The notes under the pieces were generated by a model, which did not search any database, was not told where the DNA came from, and saw only the letters and a program-made list of their open reading frames with translations. DNA of 64,000 nt. Source: Anaerococcus urinomassiliensis (GTDB taxonomy: Bacteria > Bacillota > Clostridia > Tissierellales > Peptoniphilaceae). This document shows, one piece after another, positions 51,634 to 61,235 of this stretch. The first letter of the stretch is position 1; each line of letters starts with the position of its first letter. The translations under genes were made by a program, and so were the position numbers. The stretch is from contig NZ_LT635782.1 in assembly GCF_900128425.1 (NCBI RefSeq), positions 942,501 to 1,006,500 of the forward strand, in the 5' to 3' direction.

Positions 51634-52482
51634 TTACCACCTATCCTTTTCTCTGTGTTTCATAATTAATATATAATCATCTTCTTTCATTTTTTCATAC
51701 AAGCGTTGAGCAATGTAAACTGACCTGTGCTTGCCCCCTGTGCACCCAATTGCAATGGTTAGGGTATTTTTGCCCTGATTTTTGAATTCGGGAATTAGTT
51801 TTGTTAATAACTTATAGATATCATCCAAAAACTCATCAATTATAGGAAATTGATCCAAATAAGCCTTAAGCTTTACATCTGTTCCATTAAGTGGCTTAAG
51901 ATCATCAATGTAAAATGGATTTGGCAAAAATCTTACATCAAAGACAAAGTCAAAGTCCTCGCTAACCCCATACTTATAGCCAAATGATAAGAGATTTATT
52001 ATCATATTGTTCTCGTTAGATGCTGAGTCTTCTATAACTTTCTTAAGTTCTTTTGCATTATAATTACTGGTATCAATAAATCTATCAGATATTTGCCTTA
52101 TTTCCTTTAAAAGTTCTTTTTCCTTTTCTATTCCATCGGCTACATTGCCAAAATCACCCAGTGGATGAGGTCTGCGATGTTCATTGTATCTAGTCAAAAG
52201 CACACTATCATTACAATAAATATATATTATTTCAGTATCTTCATTCTTCTCTTTGAGATTTAGAAAAGATTGCTTCATATCGCTATCTAGATTGTGAGAA
52301 CGGAAATCTATTACAACTGCCATTTTTTCTATGGGATTTGCTTGAGTTTCATTTAGTTCGATGAATTTCTCTATCAAATATGCTGGTGAATTGTCCATAG
52401 CATAGTAACCCATATCTTCATAAGCTCTTAGAGCAGTTGTCTTTCCAGATCCGCTTAAACCAGTAATTATCTTAAGTTTCAT
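51634..52482 (-). CDS. rapZ: RNase adapter protein RapZ (YvcJ)
   Basis: 282 residues. N-terminal P-loop IITGLSGSGKTTALRAYED with a following MDNSP; the C-terminal domain has FDFVFDVRFLPNPF and IGCTGGKHRSVYIAQ, the family signature. The protein binds nucleotides and, in enterobacteria, small RNAs and GlcN6P; in Firmicutes YvcJ affects competence and envelope metabolism. It overlaps the murB stop by one base. Confidence 0.94.
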   Translation of the reverse strand: MKLKIITGLSGSGKTTALRAYEDMGYYAMDNSPAYLIEKFIELNETQANPIEKMAVVIDFRSHNLDSDMKQSFLNLKEKNEDTEIIYIYCNDSVLLTRYNEHRRPHPLGDFGNVADGIEKEKELLKEIRQISDRFIDTSNYNAKELKKVIEDSASNENNMIINLLSFGYKYGVSEDFDFVFDVRFLPNPFYIDDLKPLNGTDVKLKAYLDQFPIIDEFLDDIYKLLTKLIPEFKNQGKNTLTIAIGCTGGKHRSVYIAQRLYEKMKEDDYILIMKHREKDRW

Positions 52483-53384
52483 TATAAGTCTCCGATTAAT
52501 TTAACCTCGCGTTCTAACTTAAAACCTGTTTTATCATATACAATGCCAGCAACTTCTTCTATAAAGGCAAGCATATCGGCACTCGTAGCTTCTCCTGCAT
52601 TTATGATAAACCCACAGTGCTTTTCGCTAACTTGGCAATCTCCTACTCTGTAACCTCTTAGTCCACATTCATCAATAAGCTTTGATGCGTATGAGCCTTC
52701 TGGCCTTTTAAAAGTAGAACCTGCAGATTTCTTATCTAGCGGTTGCTTAGTTTCACGTCTATTTGTATAATCCTCGTATTTTGCCATAGCTTCGTTTTTA
52801 TCGTCATTTTGTAATTTAAAAGTAGCGCTAGAAACTATAAGATCTTGGTCAAATATTTTTGAATGTCTGTAAGAAAAATTCATCTGATCATTTGTAAAGT
52901 TATATTCATTTCCAGCTAGGTCAAATGCTTTTACACTTATACAAACATCCTTGATTTCCTTGCCATAAGCACCAGCATTCATAGAGACTGCCCCACCAAC
53001 TGAGCCTGGTATACCAGATATTTCTTCCATACCAGTTAGTCCATGAGCAATTGAATATTTTGCTGCTTTGTTTAGTGAAGTACCTGCAAGAACAGTAAGC
53101 TCAGTTCCATTAAGCTTGATATCATCATAATTGTCAGCTAAGACTAGAACACATCCTCTTATACCCTTATCTGTTATTAGAAGATTTGATCCAAGTCCTA
53201 TTACAGTTGTCTTTATATTGTTTTTGTTGTTAAATCTCAAAAGTTGTTTTAATTGATTTTCATTTTCTACTTTAACTAGCACATCAGCTGGTCCGCCGAT
53301 GCCCCAAGTTGTGTAATCTTTGAGAGCTGTACCATAGGAAATATCCCCAAAGTCCTTGCCCTCGTAGATAGATTTATAATCCAT
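52482..53384 (-). CDS. murB: UDP-N-acetylenolpyruvoylglucosamine reductase
   Basis: 300 residues. The FAD-binding domain starts TTWGIGGPADVLVKV and has VIGLGSNLLITDKG and GIPGSVGGAVSMNAGAYG; the catalytic region holds SFSYRHSKIF-like NFSYRHSKIF, KKSAGSTFKRPEG (active-site Ser) and the final Glu segment. The C-terminus matches the shorter Gram-positive type. It makes UDP-MurNAc for peptidoglycan. It is the first gene of the minus-strand operon and is divergent from rpmB. Confidence 0.95.
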   Translation of the reverse strand: MDYKSIYEGKDFGDISYGTALKDYTTWGIGGPADVLVKVENENQLKQLLRFNNKNNIKTTVIGLGSNLLITDKGIRGCVLVLADNYDDIKLNGTELTVLAGTSLNKAAKYSIAHGLTGMEEISGIPGSVGGAVSMNAGAYGKEIKDVCISVKAFDLAGNEYNFTNDQMNFSYRHSKIFDQDLIVSSATFKLQNDDKNEAMAKYEDYTNRRETKQPLDKKSAGSTFKRPEGSYASKLIDECGLRGYRVGDCQVSEKHCGFIINAGEATSADMLAFIEEVAGIVYDKTGFKLEREVKLIGDL

Positions 53385-53462
53385 ACGTCCTCCTAGATTT
53401 AATAAATTAAATCTTATTATTTACTATACCTTAATTTGAATTCTTATCTGATATAAAAAAAT

Positions 53463-53491
53463 TTGTAATTTTGCTCTTAATTTGGTAAAAT
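53463..53491 (+). promoter_or_regulatory. rpmB promoter
   Basis: TTGTAA (53463-53468) and TAAAAT (53486-53491) are spaced by 17 nt, with the start expected near 53498. AGGAGG lies close to the rpmB ATG. Confidence 0.5.
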
Positions 53492-53528
53492 AATAAAGAT
53501 TAATTGTAAAAAGCTAGGAGGTGTTTAT

Positions 53529-53717
53529 ATGGCAAAAGCATGTGATATTTGTGGAAAAGGTACAAGATCAGGTAATACTGTTACTTTCTCACACAAAAAT
53601 GTTAACAGAACTTTTAAACCAAATGTGCATAAAATAAGAGCTATAGTAGATGGATCTCCAAAATCAATCAACGTATGTACTAAATGTTTAAAATCTGGAA
53701 AAGTACAAAAAGCATAA
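53529..53717 (+). CDS. rpmB: 50S ribosomal protein L28
   Basis: 62 residues, basic, with the family start MAKACDICGKGTRSGNTV, RTFKPNVHKIRA and a second cysteine pair CTKCLKSGKV. The two CxxC pairs identify the zinc-binding form of L28. AGGAGGTG precedes the ATG. It is monocistronic, divergent from murB and convergent with the catalase gene. Confidence 0.96.
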   Translation: MAKACDICGKGTRSGNTVTFSHKNVNRTFKPNVHKIRAIVDGSPKSINVCTKCLKSGKVQKA

Positions 53718-53733
53718 TATAATGCTTTTTTTA
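53707..53733 (+). terminator. rpmB terminator
   Basis: AAAAGCAT pairs with ATGCTTTT across a short AT loop, followed by TTTATTTT on the plus strand, directly overlapping the end of rpmB. Confidence 0.7.
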
Positions 53734-53754
53734 TTTTGAATTCAAAATAAAAAT

Positions 53755-53790
53755 CCACTAGGTAGGATTTCCCGCCTAGTGGTATTTTTT
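53755..53790. terminator. bidirectional terminator between rpmB and the catalase gene
   Basis: A perfect stem CCACTAGG (53755-53762) with CCTAGTGG (53775-53782) is followed by TATTTTTTT on the plus strand and by ATTTTTATTTT on the minus strand, so it can stop both convergent genes. Confidence 0.85.
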
Positions 53791-53793
53791 TGA

Positions 53794-55914
53794 CTAATTT
53801 GATCCGTCTCTATCCCAGAATCTTTGTTTGCTTAAGTTTTCTATAAATTTATCTACATCCTTGCCATCCTTAGTTACCATTACACCATCTGCTTTTTGTT
53901 TATCATCACTAAGGATATCACTAGCATCTCCTATAATCCATAATGGTTTGTAGTGTTTAAAAGTTTCTTTTACAAACTCGCCTACATTTTTCTCAAAAGC
54001 ATGGGATGGTTTTTCTGGTACTACTACAATAAGAGCATCTTCAAGCACCGGATGCACTGTTTCGTATCTGTGAGTTACCATTAAACCATCTTTTGTATCT
54101 TGTAAGTTTTCTTGGATGATTTCTGGTTTTGCTTTTTTATCTTTAAGAGCTTTTGTAAGAGTTTTAAAGTCAAAGTCATCCTCATCATCAGAGTAAATAC
54201 CTACTTTTAGTGTATCAGGCTTAAATATAGTATCTTCTTGTGAGAATTCTGGCATTCTAACTTTTAAAGCTTCCTTAGTAGGTTTAACACCTGCTGGGTC
54301 AAATCCTCTCTCAGCATCTGGCCTATCAGCACCTATATTTTTAGCAATTTCTTTAGCTAGGTCTTCATCAACATTGGCAAACATATCTACTACATTTTGT
54401 CTTATCTCTGGCCTTTTAACCTTAGCAAGTTCAAATGAAAAGGCATTTTTGATGTGGTCTTGTTCTACTTCACTTAAAGATTTGTAGTAAGCTGTAGCTT
54501 GGCTAAAGTGATCTCTAAAGCTTTCTGCACGAGCTTGAATTTTTCTAGCATCTATTTTTTCTTGGTAGTGCTCATATCCACCCTCTTCAGGTGTAGCATA
54601 GTATGGTGATTGGTCATCAATAGATGATTTCATATATGAAACTGGTCCTTTTGGAATCATATGTTGGTGCCATCCATCTCTTTGATTGTTATTAACATCT
54701 ACTATTGGTCTATTAATTGGAATTTGTGCAAAGTTTGGTCCGCCAAGTCTGATTAGTTGTGTATCCGTGTATGAGAATAATCTACCCTGGAGTAGTGGAT
54801 CATTAGAAAAGTCAATACCTGGTACAACATTACCTGGGTTAAATGCAACTTGTTCAGTTTCTGCAAAGTAGTTGTCTACGTTTTTATTTAAAGTAATTTC
54901 ACCTATCTTGATTTTTTCAATATCTTCTTCTGGCCAAACTTTCGTAGGGTCAAGGATATCAAAGTCAAAATCAAATTCTTTTTCTTCTGGTAAAAGTTGT
55001 ACACAGAAGTCCCAAACTGGGTAGTCACCCTCATCTATAGCATCATAAAGGTCTTTTCTATGGCTATCTGGATCATTACCAGAAACTTTTAAAGTCTCAT
55101 CCCAAACCCTTGAGTGAACTCCTAATTGTGGGTTCCATTGGAATCTTACAAAAGTTCCCTTTCCTTCTGCATTTACAAATCTATAAGTATGGACACCAAA
55201 TCCATCAATCATTCTAAGCGATCTAGGTATTGCTCTATCACTCATTTGCCACATTGTCATATGCGCAGACTCTTGGTTACGAGTTACAAAATCCCAGAAA
55301 GTATCGTGAGCTGATTGGGCTTGTGGTACTTCTGTATCTGGTTCTGGTTTTACAGCGTGAACAAAGTCAGGGAATTTAATTGCATCTTGGATGATGAAAA
55401 CTGGCATATTGTTACCAACTAAGTCATAGTTTCCTTCATCAGTATAGAATTTTATAGCAAAACCACGTACATCACGAGGGGTATCAGTTGATCCTCTAAA
55501 GCCTGCTACTGTAGAAATTCTTGTAAATAAAGCTGTTTCTTTTCCTTCTTCAGTAAATAATCCAGCCTTAGTATATTCACTCATATCTTTTGTACATTTA
55601 AATACCCCATGAGCACCTACACCACGAGCATGAACTATTCTTTCAGGGATCCTTTCGTGGTCAAAGTGTTGCATTTTTTCTCTAAAGTGGAAGTCTTCAA
55701 TAAGAGTTGGTCCTCTTTGACCTGCTTTCAGAGAAAATTCTTCCTCTGCCATTTTTAGACCCTTATTTGTAGTAAAAGCCTTGCCCTTGTTATCAACCTT
55801 ATTATTTTTTAAGTCTTTTTGTTTAGCATTATCAGCTACTTTTTTAGCTTTATCTAATCCTGGAGGAGTTAGAGGGGCTTTCTTGAAATCATGTTTTTTA
55901 TCTTTTTTCGTCAT
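53794..55914 (-). CDS. katE: large-subunit (HPII-like, clade 2) catalase
   Basis: 706 residues from the ATG at 55914 (GGAAGGAG upstream); 22 more in-frame codons upstream read into the intergenic terminator. Catalase core: distal His in RIPERIVHARGVGAHGVF, Asn in YDLVGNNMPVFI, proximal haem Tyr in RLFSYTDTQLIR. The C-terminal about 150 residues form the flavodoxin-like domain of large catalases, with LKVGIYSDDEDDFD, ALIVVVPE and MVTKDGKDVDKFIE. It degrades hydrogen peroxide. It is single, between two terminators. A lysine-rich N-terminal extension replaces a signal peptide, so the enzyme is cytoplasmic. Confidence 0.95.
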   Translation of the reverse strand: MTKKDKKHDFKKAPLTPPGLDKAKKVADNAKQKDLKNNKVDNKGKAFTTNKGLKMAEEEFSLKAGQRGPTLIEDFHFREKMQHFDHERIPERIVHARGVGAHGVFKCTKDMSEYTKAGLFTEEGKETALFTRISTVAGFRGSTDTPRDVRGFAIKFYTDEGNYDLVGNNMPVFIIQDAIKFPDFVHAVKPEPDTEVPQAQSAHDTFWDFVTRNQESAHMTMWQMSDRAIPRSLRMIDGFGVHTYRFVNAEGKGTFVRFQWNPQLGVHSRVWDETLKVSGNDPDSHRKDLYDAIDEGDYPVWDFCVQLLPEEKEFDFDFDILDPTKVWPEEDIEKIKIGEITLNKNVDNYFAETEQVAFNPGNVVPGIDFSNDPLLQGRLFSYTDTQLIRLGGPNFAQIPINRPIVDVNNNQRDGWHQHMIPKGPVSYMKSSIDDQSPYYATPEEGGYEHYQEKIDARKIQARAESFRDHFSQATAYYKSLSEVEQDHIKNAFSFELAKVKRPEIRQNVVDMFANVDEDLAKEIAKNIGADRPDAERGFDPAGVKPTKEALKVRMPEFSQEDTIFKPDTLKVGIYSDDEDDFDFKTLTKALKDKKAKPEIIQENLQDTKDGLMVTHRYETVHPVLEDALIVVVPEKPSHAFEKNVGEFVKETFKHYKPLWIIGDASDILSDDKQKADGVMVTKDGKDVDKFIENLSKQRFWDRDGSN

Positions 55915-55966
55915 TTTATCTCCTTCCAATATATTAATATTTCGTTTGTATATATTTACCCCTAAT

Positions 55967-55996
55967 AAAAAAAAAGCCACTAATCAAAGTGACTTT
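55967..55996 (-). terminator. terminator of the def-to-rpe operon
   Basis: AAGTCACT and AGTGGCTT (minus strand) form a stem with one mismatch, at 55974-55995, followed by nine T residues. It overlaps the rpe stop codon and precedes the catalase gene. Confidence 0.75.
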
Positions 55997-56646
55997 TCTT
56001 TAAATATTTGGTAGTATTTATTTATTTTTTCTCTTATATCGCTAGCAAAGACATCTGAACCAGCTACAATTATATCACAACCTGCATCTATTACCTTATC
56101 GACATTTGTAGTTTTTATCCCACCATCAACTTGGATTTTGACATCTAGATTATTATCATCTATGTATTTTCTAAAAAATCTGATTTTATCTAGCGAATCT
56201 TTCATAAAGCTTTGACCTCCAAAGCCTGGTTCTACGCTCATTACAAGCAAGAGGTCAATCTTATCAAGGTAAGGAAGCATTAACTTCATATCAGTTGCCG
56301 GCTTAAAAGTAAGGCCTACTTCCATACCATTAGCTTTGACTTCATTTATAGTTTCATCTAGATTCTTACAAGCTTCATAGTGAACAGTCAACCTATCTAC
56401 ACCTGATTTCTTGAAATCTTTGATGTATCTAATTGGCTCTTCTATCATAAGATGAGTATCAAAATAATAATCAGTAATCTTTCTAAGATCTCCTATAACC
56501 TTGAATCCAAAAGAAATGTTTGGAACAAATATTCCATCCATAACGTCTACATGGAGCATTTTTAAATCTGTTCCCTGAGTTTGTCTTATGTCTTCTTCTA
56601 AATTTGCAAAGTTACAAGATAGTATTGATGGAGCTAGTTCTACCAT
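55984..56646 (-). CDS. rpe: ribulose-phosphate 3-epimerase
   Basis: 220 residues. TIM barrel with ELAPSILSCNFANL, the metal ligands in LHVDVMDGIFVPNISFG, THLMIEEP, VMSVEPGFGGQSF and IQVDGGI, then AGSDVFAS at the phosphate site. It interconverts ribulose 5-phosphate and xylulose 5-phosphate. It overlaps the end of rsgA by seven bases, the usual Firmicutes order prpC-prkC-rsgA-rpe. Confidence 0.96.
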   Translation of the reverse strand: MVELAPSILSCNFANLEEDIRQTQGTDLKMLHVDVMDGIFVPNISFGFKVIGDLRKITDYYFDTHLMIEEPIRYIKDFKKSGVDRLTVHYEACKNLDETINEVKANGMEVGLTFKPATDMKLMLPYLDKIDLLLVMSVEPGFGGQSFMKDSLDKIRFFRKYIDDNNLDVKIQVDGGIKTTNVDKVIDAGCDIIVAGSDVFASDIREKINKYYQIFKEKSL

Positions 56647-57509
56647 TTATTTTCTCGCCTTTCTTTTAATTGATTAAACAGCATTTTGTAATTATCATAC
56701 CTTGTTTGTGAAATTTGACCTTTTTCTAAATCCTCTTTCACTTGGCAATTTGGTTCGTTTATATGATTGCAATTTTTAAACTTACAGTTTGCGTTTTTCA
56801 TTTCTCTAAAAGTGTATTTGAGTAGATTCTCATCATCTATAAAGTCAAAATCAAAACTATCAAAGCCTGGCGTGTCAAAGATAAAGCTATCTTCATCTAT
56901 GGCAAAAATCTCTGTATGGCGAGTTGTGTTCTTCCCCCTTTTCGATTTTTGGGAAATCTCACCAATTTCTATATTTTTTTCTACAAGATTATTTAAAAAT
57001 GTGCTTTTACCTACGCCTGATGCTCCTGAAACTGCAGAAGTTTTTCCTTTTAATATTGGGATTATCTCATCTATTGGAAAGTTATTATAGTTATCTATAC
57101 TTACTATCCTGTAAGAAAGAGGTTCGTATATATCAACTATTTGATCGATTTTATCATCAGTTGTTAGGTCGATTTTTGACATTATAATGACTACTTCGAT
57201 ATTTTCGTGTTCGCACATAGCCAGATACTTATCAAGGTTAAATAAATTCAAAGGTGGGTCATTGATAGTTACAAAGACTAACATTTGGTCTATGTTTGCT
57301 ATGTTTGGCCTTTTGATTTCATTTTCTCTATCAAGTATTTGGGTAATGTAGGCTCTATTATCTTCTGTTAATTCTAGCTTAACATTGTCTCCAACAAGGG
57401 GTTTGATTCCTCTTATGCGAAAATTCCCCCTTGCCTTTGACATATATATCTCGTCTTTATTTTTTACAAAGTAGAGATCTTTTTGTGATTTTATAATTTT
57501 ACCAATCAT
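56640..57509 (-). CDS. rsgA: small ribosomal subunit biogenesis GTPase RsgA
   Basis: 289 residues. N-terminal OB-fold (about 1-65), then a circularly permuted GTPase: the NKxD equivalent IIMSKIDL, P-loop GASGVGKSTFLNNL, and DTPGFDSF. The C-terminal zinc finger has CKFKNCNHINEPNC. It assists late 30S maturation. Its start overlaps the prkC stop by four bases. Confidence 0.96.
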   Translation of the reverse strand: MIGKIIKSQKDLYFVKNKDEIYMSKARGNFRIRGIKPLVGDNVKLELTEDNRAYITQILDRENEIKRPNIANIDQMLVFVTINDPPLNLFNLDKYLAMCEHENIEVVIIMSKIDLTTDDKIDQIVDIYEPLSYRIVSIDNYNNFPIDEIIPILKGKTSAVSGASGVGKSTFLNNLVEKNIEIGEISQKSKRGKNTTRHTEIFAIDEDSFIFDTPGFDSFDFDFIDDENLLKYTFREMKNANCKFKNCNHINEPNCQVKEDLEKGQISQTRYDNYKMLFNQLKERRENKW

Positions 57510-59473
57510 TGATTTACCGCAGTTACTCCGTAGGATTGTCCATCTACAACTATTTCTAGATAGGCTCCTACACTTGCTTTTACGTTAACTATGAGCACTC
57601 CGCCATTGTTTTCTACTTCTGCATAAGTTTGTGTTCCAGAATACATGCTTTGGCCTCTTTGACCATTTACTATATCGTAAACTTCTACGTAGTATTGGTC
57701 TTTTGGCTCTGTTATTTCAACTCTTAGTTCTACATCTTTTATATTATTCTCTTCTGGTATAACTTCTTTTGGACCTGTTGATATGGATATCTCTATTTGA
57801 GAATCCTTGGCAACTCTTGTACCGGCAGCTATTGACTGGCTCATTACTAGACCTTGTTGGGTGTTATCGCTATTGTTGTAGTTGACATTTGCAACAGTTA
57901 GACCTGCTTGGTTTAAAATAGCTCTAGCATCTTTTTCAGTGTAACCTAGGACATTTGGAACCTCAATAGTTTCAACTCTGCCATCCGGGCCTGTACTTAC
58001 TGTAACGTCTATTTCACTTCCAGCTTGAAGTTTACTATAAGATCTTGGATCTTGACTTATGATTAAGTCCTTATCTACATTGTCGCTTTTTTGTGTCATA
58101 GTACGACCGAGTCTAAGACCAGCTTCTTTTAGGACTTCTTCAGCCTGGGCTATGGTCATATTTCTAAGGTCTGGAACTTCGACTTCTCTGCCCTTACTTA
58201 TGACTAGGTTTACTTGACTTCCCCTATCAACCTTGGTATTTGGGCTTGGGTCTTGGCTCATTACCTTGCCAATTTCGTACTCATCACTTTCTTCTGTTAG
58301 TGAAATGTTTGCCTTAAGACCTCTTCTCTCAAGTTCATTTATTGCTTGAGATTGGTTGAGGTTTAATACCGTTGGTACTTCTATTTGCTTGCTGCTAGTC
58401 CTATTTCTTAAAAAATATACAGCTGATAATAGGACTAAAGCTATAAGTAGAAGTGGCCAAAGTTTTTTAGCCTTTTTATCCTTTTTAGAAGATTTTTCCT
58501 TGTCAGGATTTGAAATATAAACTGCTTCTTTTTCCTTTTCCTCTTCTTCTTGTTCATAGTTTTGCTGGTAAACTTTGCTAGTCACATTATCTTTTGGAAC
58601 AACAATAGGAATCGGGGCAGTTTCTGTAAGATCTTCTTCGTCATAAATATAGTTTTCATCTTCCAATGCATCTATCAGTTCTCTAGCATTTAAAAATCTT
58701 TCTGAGGCTTCCTTTTTGAGAAGCTTCATTATTATATAATTCAAGTGATCTGATAAATCTGGATTAAGTTCTTTGGCACTAGTTGGTTCATCTTGTATAT
58801 GCATAAGCGCTATGCCTACAGAATTGTCAGCATCAAATGGCACCTTTCCAGTAGCCATCTCATACATTACAGCTCCTAGAGAATAAAGGTCGCTCTTCTC
58901 GTCAACTATATTACCCTTGGCTTGTTCAGGTGAAATGTAATGCACTGTACCAAGTATTGAACTAGTGTATGTTATAGTAGCATTTGATGAAACTCTTGCT
59001 ATACCAAAATCTGTAACCTTCAATAGACCATAATTATCAATTAGAATGTTTTGGGGCTTAATATCCCTATGGATTATCCCAGCATTGTGGGCCATCCTAA
59101 GAGCTTTAGCTATTTGAACAGAATAATCTATTATTTCTTGGTTAGAAAGTTTGCCCTTTGATAAAATCAAGTCTTTAAGGGTTTGACCTTCTACATATTC
59201 CATTACTATGTAATATATTCTCTGTCCCTTGTATAAGTCCTCGCCTATATCAAAGACATTTACAATATTTACATGAGATAATTTGGCAGCAGATTGGGCT
59301 TCGTTATTAAATTTTTTGAGAAATTCACTATCTTCTGCGTATTGGTCTTTTAGAACTTTGATAGCTACAAATCGGTCTAGAAGTCTATCCTTGGCCTTGT
59401 AAACTTTGGCCATACCTCCTACGCCTATTTGCTCTATAATTTCATACCTTTCGTCTAAAACTAATTTTTCCAT
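57506..59473 (-). CDS. prkC: PASTA-domain Ser/Thr protein kinase (PrkC/StkP type)
   Basis: 655 residues from the ATG at 59473 with GAGGG upstream; a GTG two codons earlier is less likely. Kinase domain (about 8-270): GVGGMAKVYKAKD, VAIKVLK, catalytic IIHRDIKPQNIL, DFGIARV, and YISPEQAKG after the activation loop. A transmembrane helix (about 340-360, LWPLLLIALVLLSAVYFL) leads to three extracellular PASTA domains (about 368-570), each starting EVP-like with a closing DPxxxTKVDRGS pattern. A short beta domain ends the protein. PASTA domains sense peptidoglycan fragments. It is encoded beside its phosphatase PrpC. Confidence 0.95.
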   Translation of the reverse strand: MEKLVLDERYEIIEQIGVGGMAKVYKAKDRLLDRFVAIKVLKDQYAEDSEFLKKFNNEAQSAAKLSHVNIVNVFDIGEDLYKGQRIYYIVMEYVEGQTLKDLILSKGKLSNQEIIDYSVQIAKALRMAHNAGIIHRDIKPQNILIDNYGLLKVTDFGIARVSSNATITYTSSILGTVHYISPEQAKGNIVDEKSDLYSLGAVMYEMATGKVPFDADNSVGIALMHIQDEPTSAKELNPDLSDHLNYIIMKLLKKEASERFLNARELIDALEDENYIYDEEDLTETAPIPIVVPKDNVTSKVYQQNYEQEEEEKEKEAVYISNPDKEKSSKKDKKAKKLWPLLLIALVLLSAVYFLRNRTSSKQIEVPTVLNLNQSQAINELERRGLKANISLTEESDEYEIGKVMSQDPSPNTKVDRGSQVNLVISKGREVEVPDLRNMTIAQAEEVLKEAGLRLGRTMTQKSDNVDKDLIISQDPRSYSKLQAGSEIDVTVSTGPDGRVETIEVPNVLGYTEKDARAILNQAGLTVANVNYNNSDNTQQGLVMSQSIAAGTRVAKDSQIEISISTGPKEVIPEENNIKDVELRVEITEPKDQYYVEVYDIVNGQRGQSMYSGTQTYAEVENNGGVLIVNVKASVGAYLEIVVDGQSYGVTAVNQ

Positions 59474-59483
59474 AACCACCCTC

Positions 59484-60206
59484 TTAGATCTTAACAGTAG
59501 TAACCGTCACATTGTCTCGGCCACCCTTATCAATTGCCTTATCCACTAAGTTCATTGAAATATCAAAAACATCATCATAATTTTTGATTACTTCAACAAT
59601 ATCCTTAGGCTCTAGCTCGTTGGTAAGCCCATCCGTTACTAATAAGATTATGTCGTCTTTCTCATATGCTAGAGATTTATTATCTGGCATAATATCAGAG
59701 CTAACACCAACAGCCCTTGTGACTGCAGCCTTATTGGCAAAGTGATTTGCTTCTTCTTCGTTAAGGGCACCACTATCTATAAGTTCATTTATAAGTGAGT
59801 GGTCTTTGGTTAGCTGGTTAAGCTCACAAGCTCTGTATAAGTAAATCCTAGAATCACCAACATGGGCGATGTGTAGGCTGTTTTCTATATAGTCGATGCA
59901 AAGGCAAACTATGGTCGTGCCCATTTTCTCATTTTTTTCTGTGGCCAACTTATAAACTTCATTATTGGCATAGAGTATTGCCTTTTCTTGAAAATCAACG
60001 ATACTTTCAAAGTCTTCAACTTTAGAATTCTCTATAAAATCTGTAAATGATGTGCATGCCAGGCTACTTGCTAGCTCTCCATCGCTGTGGCCACCCATAC
60101 CATCGGCAACCACAAAAAAATCGTAATTTTCTATAGAAATATTTCCGTAGGAATCTTCATTTGTTTTTCTAACCTTTCCAATATTGGAAATTGTACTAAA
60201 TTTCAT
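59484..60206 (-). CDS. prpC: PP2C-family Ser/Thr protein phosphatase (PrpC/Stp)
   Basis: 240 residues. NEDSYGNIS, FFVVADGMGGHSDGELAS, MGTTIVCLCI, HVGDSRIYLYR, LTKDHSL, ITRAVG-like VTRAVGV, LLVTDGLTNEL and GRDNVTV are the consecutive PP2C motifs holding the metal-binding aspartates. It dephosphorylates PrkC and its substrates. The gene lies 2 bp after rlmN and 10 bp before prkC. Confidence 0.96.
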   Translation of the reverse strand: MKFSTISNIGKVRKTNEDSYGNISIENYDFFVVADGMGGHSDGELASSLACTSFTDFIENSKVEDFESIVDFQEKAILYANNEVYKLATEKNEKMGTTIVCLCIDYIENSLHIAHVGDSRIYLYRACELNQLTKDHSLINELIDSGALNEEEANHFANKAAVTRAVGVSSDIMPDNKSLAYEKDDIILLVTDGLTNELEPKDIVEVIKNYDDVFDISMNLVDKAIDKGGRDNVTVTTVKI

Positions 60207-60208
60207 TA

Positions 60209-61234
60209 TTACCTCGCGTAGTTATTCCTTAATTGTCCACAGCTAGCATCTATATCTTGGCCCATAGAATATCTAACTGTGGCATTTAGCCCATTTCTTG
60301 TAAGTTTTTCCTTAAAATCATTTATAATCTTATTTGTCGTCTTCCCATGCTTAAATTCTTCGATTGGGTTTAGTGGGATAAGATTAATATGTATATTTTT
60401 ACCCATTAGAAGCTTTTTTAGATTATCGATATCGCTATCAAGGTTGTTGACACCATCTATTACAACATATTCAAAAGAAACTCTTCTTTTGGTCTTATCT
60501 AGATAGTAGTCAGTTGCTTTAATTAGTCCCTTTATATCATACTTCTTAGCAACAGGCATATATTTTTTTCTTTTCTCATCTGTTGCATAGTGAAGACTAA
60601 CAGCAAGATTTATATCAAGGCCAGAATCAGCAAGGTCATATATTTTTGGAGTCAATCCAGATGTAGACAATGTGATAGATCTATGAGATAGATTTCTACC
60701 ATTTTCATCTGTTATAATTTCTAAAAACTTTGTAATATTCTTATAATTATCAAGTGGCTCGCCAATACCCATTATTACAATATTGTTGATATCTCCATTT
60801 AATCTTTCAAGTGTGTAAACTTCTTCTATTAATTCTGAAGCAGTCATATGTCTTTCTAGACCATTTTTGGTGGAAGCACAGAAAGTACATCCCATCCTAC
60901 AACCAACTTGTGATGAGATGCATATAGTTTTTCTATCCTTATAGTCCATGAAAACTGCTTCAATTATATTGCCATCTTTAAGTTCAAACAAATATTTTTT
61001 AGTCGAATCAATCTTTGATTCAAAAGTTTTTAATAAACTAACCTTATCGATTTCAAATTCATTTGATAAACTTTCTCTCATATCCTTAGAAAGATCAGTC
61101 ATTTGACTAAAATCATTGACTTTATTTACGTGAATTTGCCTAAAAACCTGTTTGGCTCTAAACTTTTGATAGCCTTTTTCTAGGAAAATATCTTCTAATT
61201 CTTTAATTGTCTTGTCATTTATACTTTGTTTCAT
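60209..61234 (-). CDS. rlmN: dual-specificity RNA methyltransferase RlmN
   Basis: 341 residues. The radical-SAM cluster is in GCRMGCTFCAS (C-x3-C-x2-C, about 112-119). FRAKQVFRQIHV is the N-terminal accessory motif, VIMGIGEPLDNY and STSGLTPKIYDLA follow, and the C-terminal catalytic Cys lies in DASCGQLR. It methylates C2 of A2503 in 23S rRNA and A37 in some tRNAs. A Cfr function is less likely given the housekeeping context. It lies one base after rsmB. Confidence 0.96.
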   Translation of the reverse strand: MKQSINDKTIKELEDIFLEKGYQKFRAKQVFRQIHVNKVNDFSQMTDLSKDMRESLSNEFEIDKVSLLKTFESKIDSTKKYLFELKDGNIIEAVFMDYKDRKTICISSQVGCRMGCTFCASTKNGLERHMTASELIEEVYTLERLNGDINNIVIMGIGEPLDNYKNITKFLEIITDENGRNLSHRSITLSTSGLTPKIYDLADSGLDINLAVSLHYATDEKRKKYMPVAKKYDIKGLIKATDYYLDKTKRRVSFEYVVIDGVNNLDSDIDNLKKLLMGKNIHINLIPLNPIEEFKHGKTTNKIINDFKEKLTRNGLNATVRYSMGQDIDASCGQLRNNYAR

Positions 61235-61235
61235 A

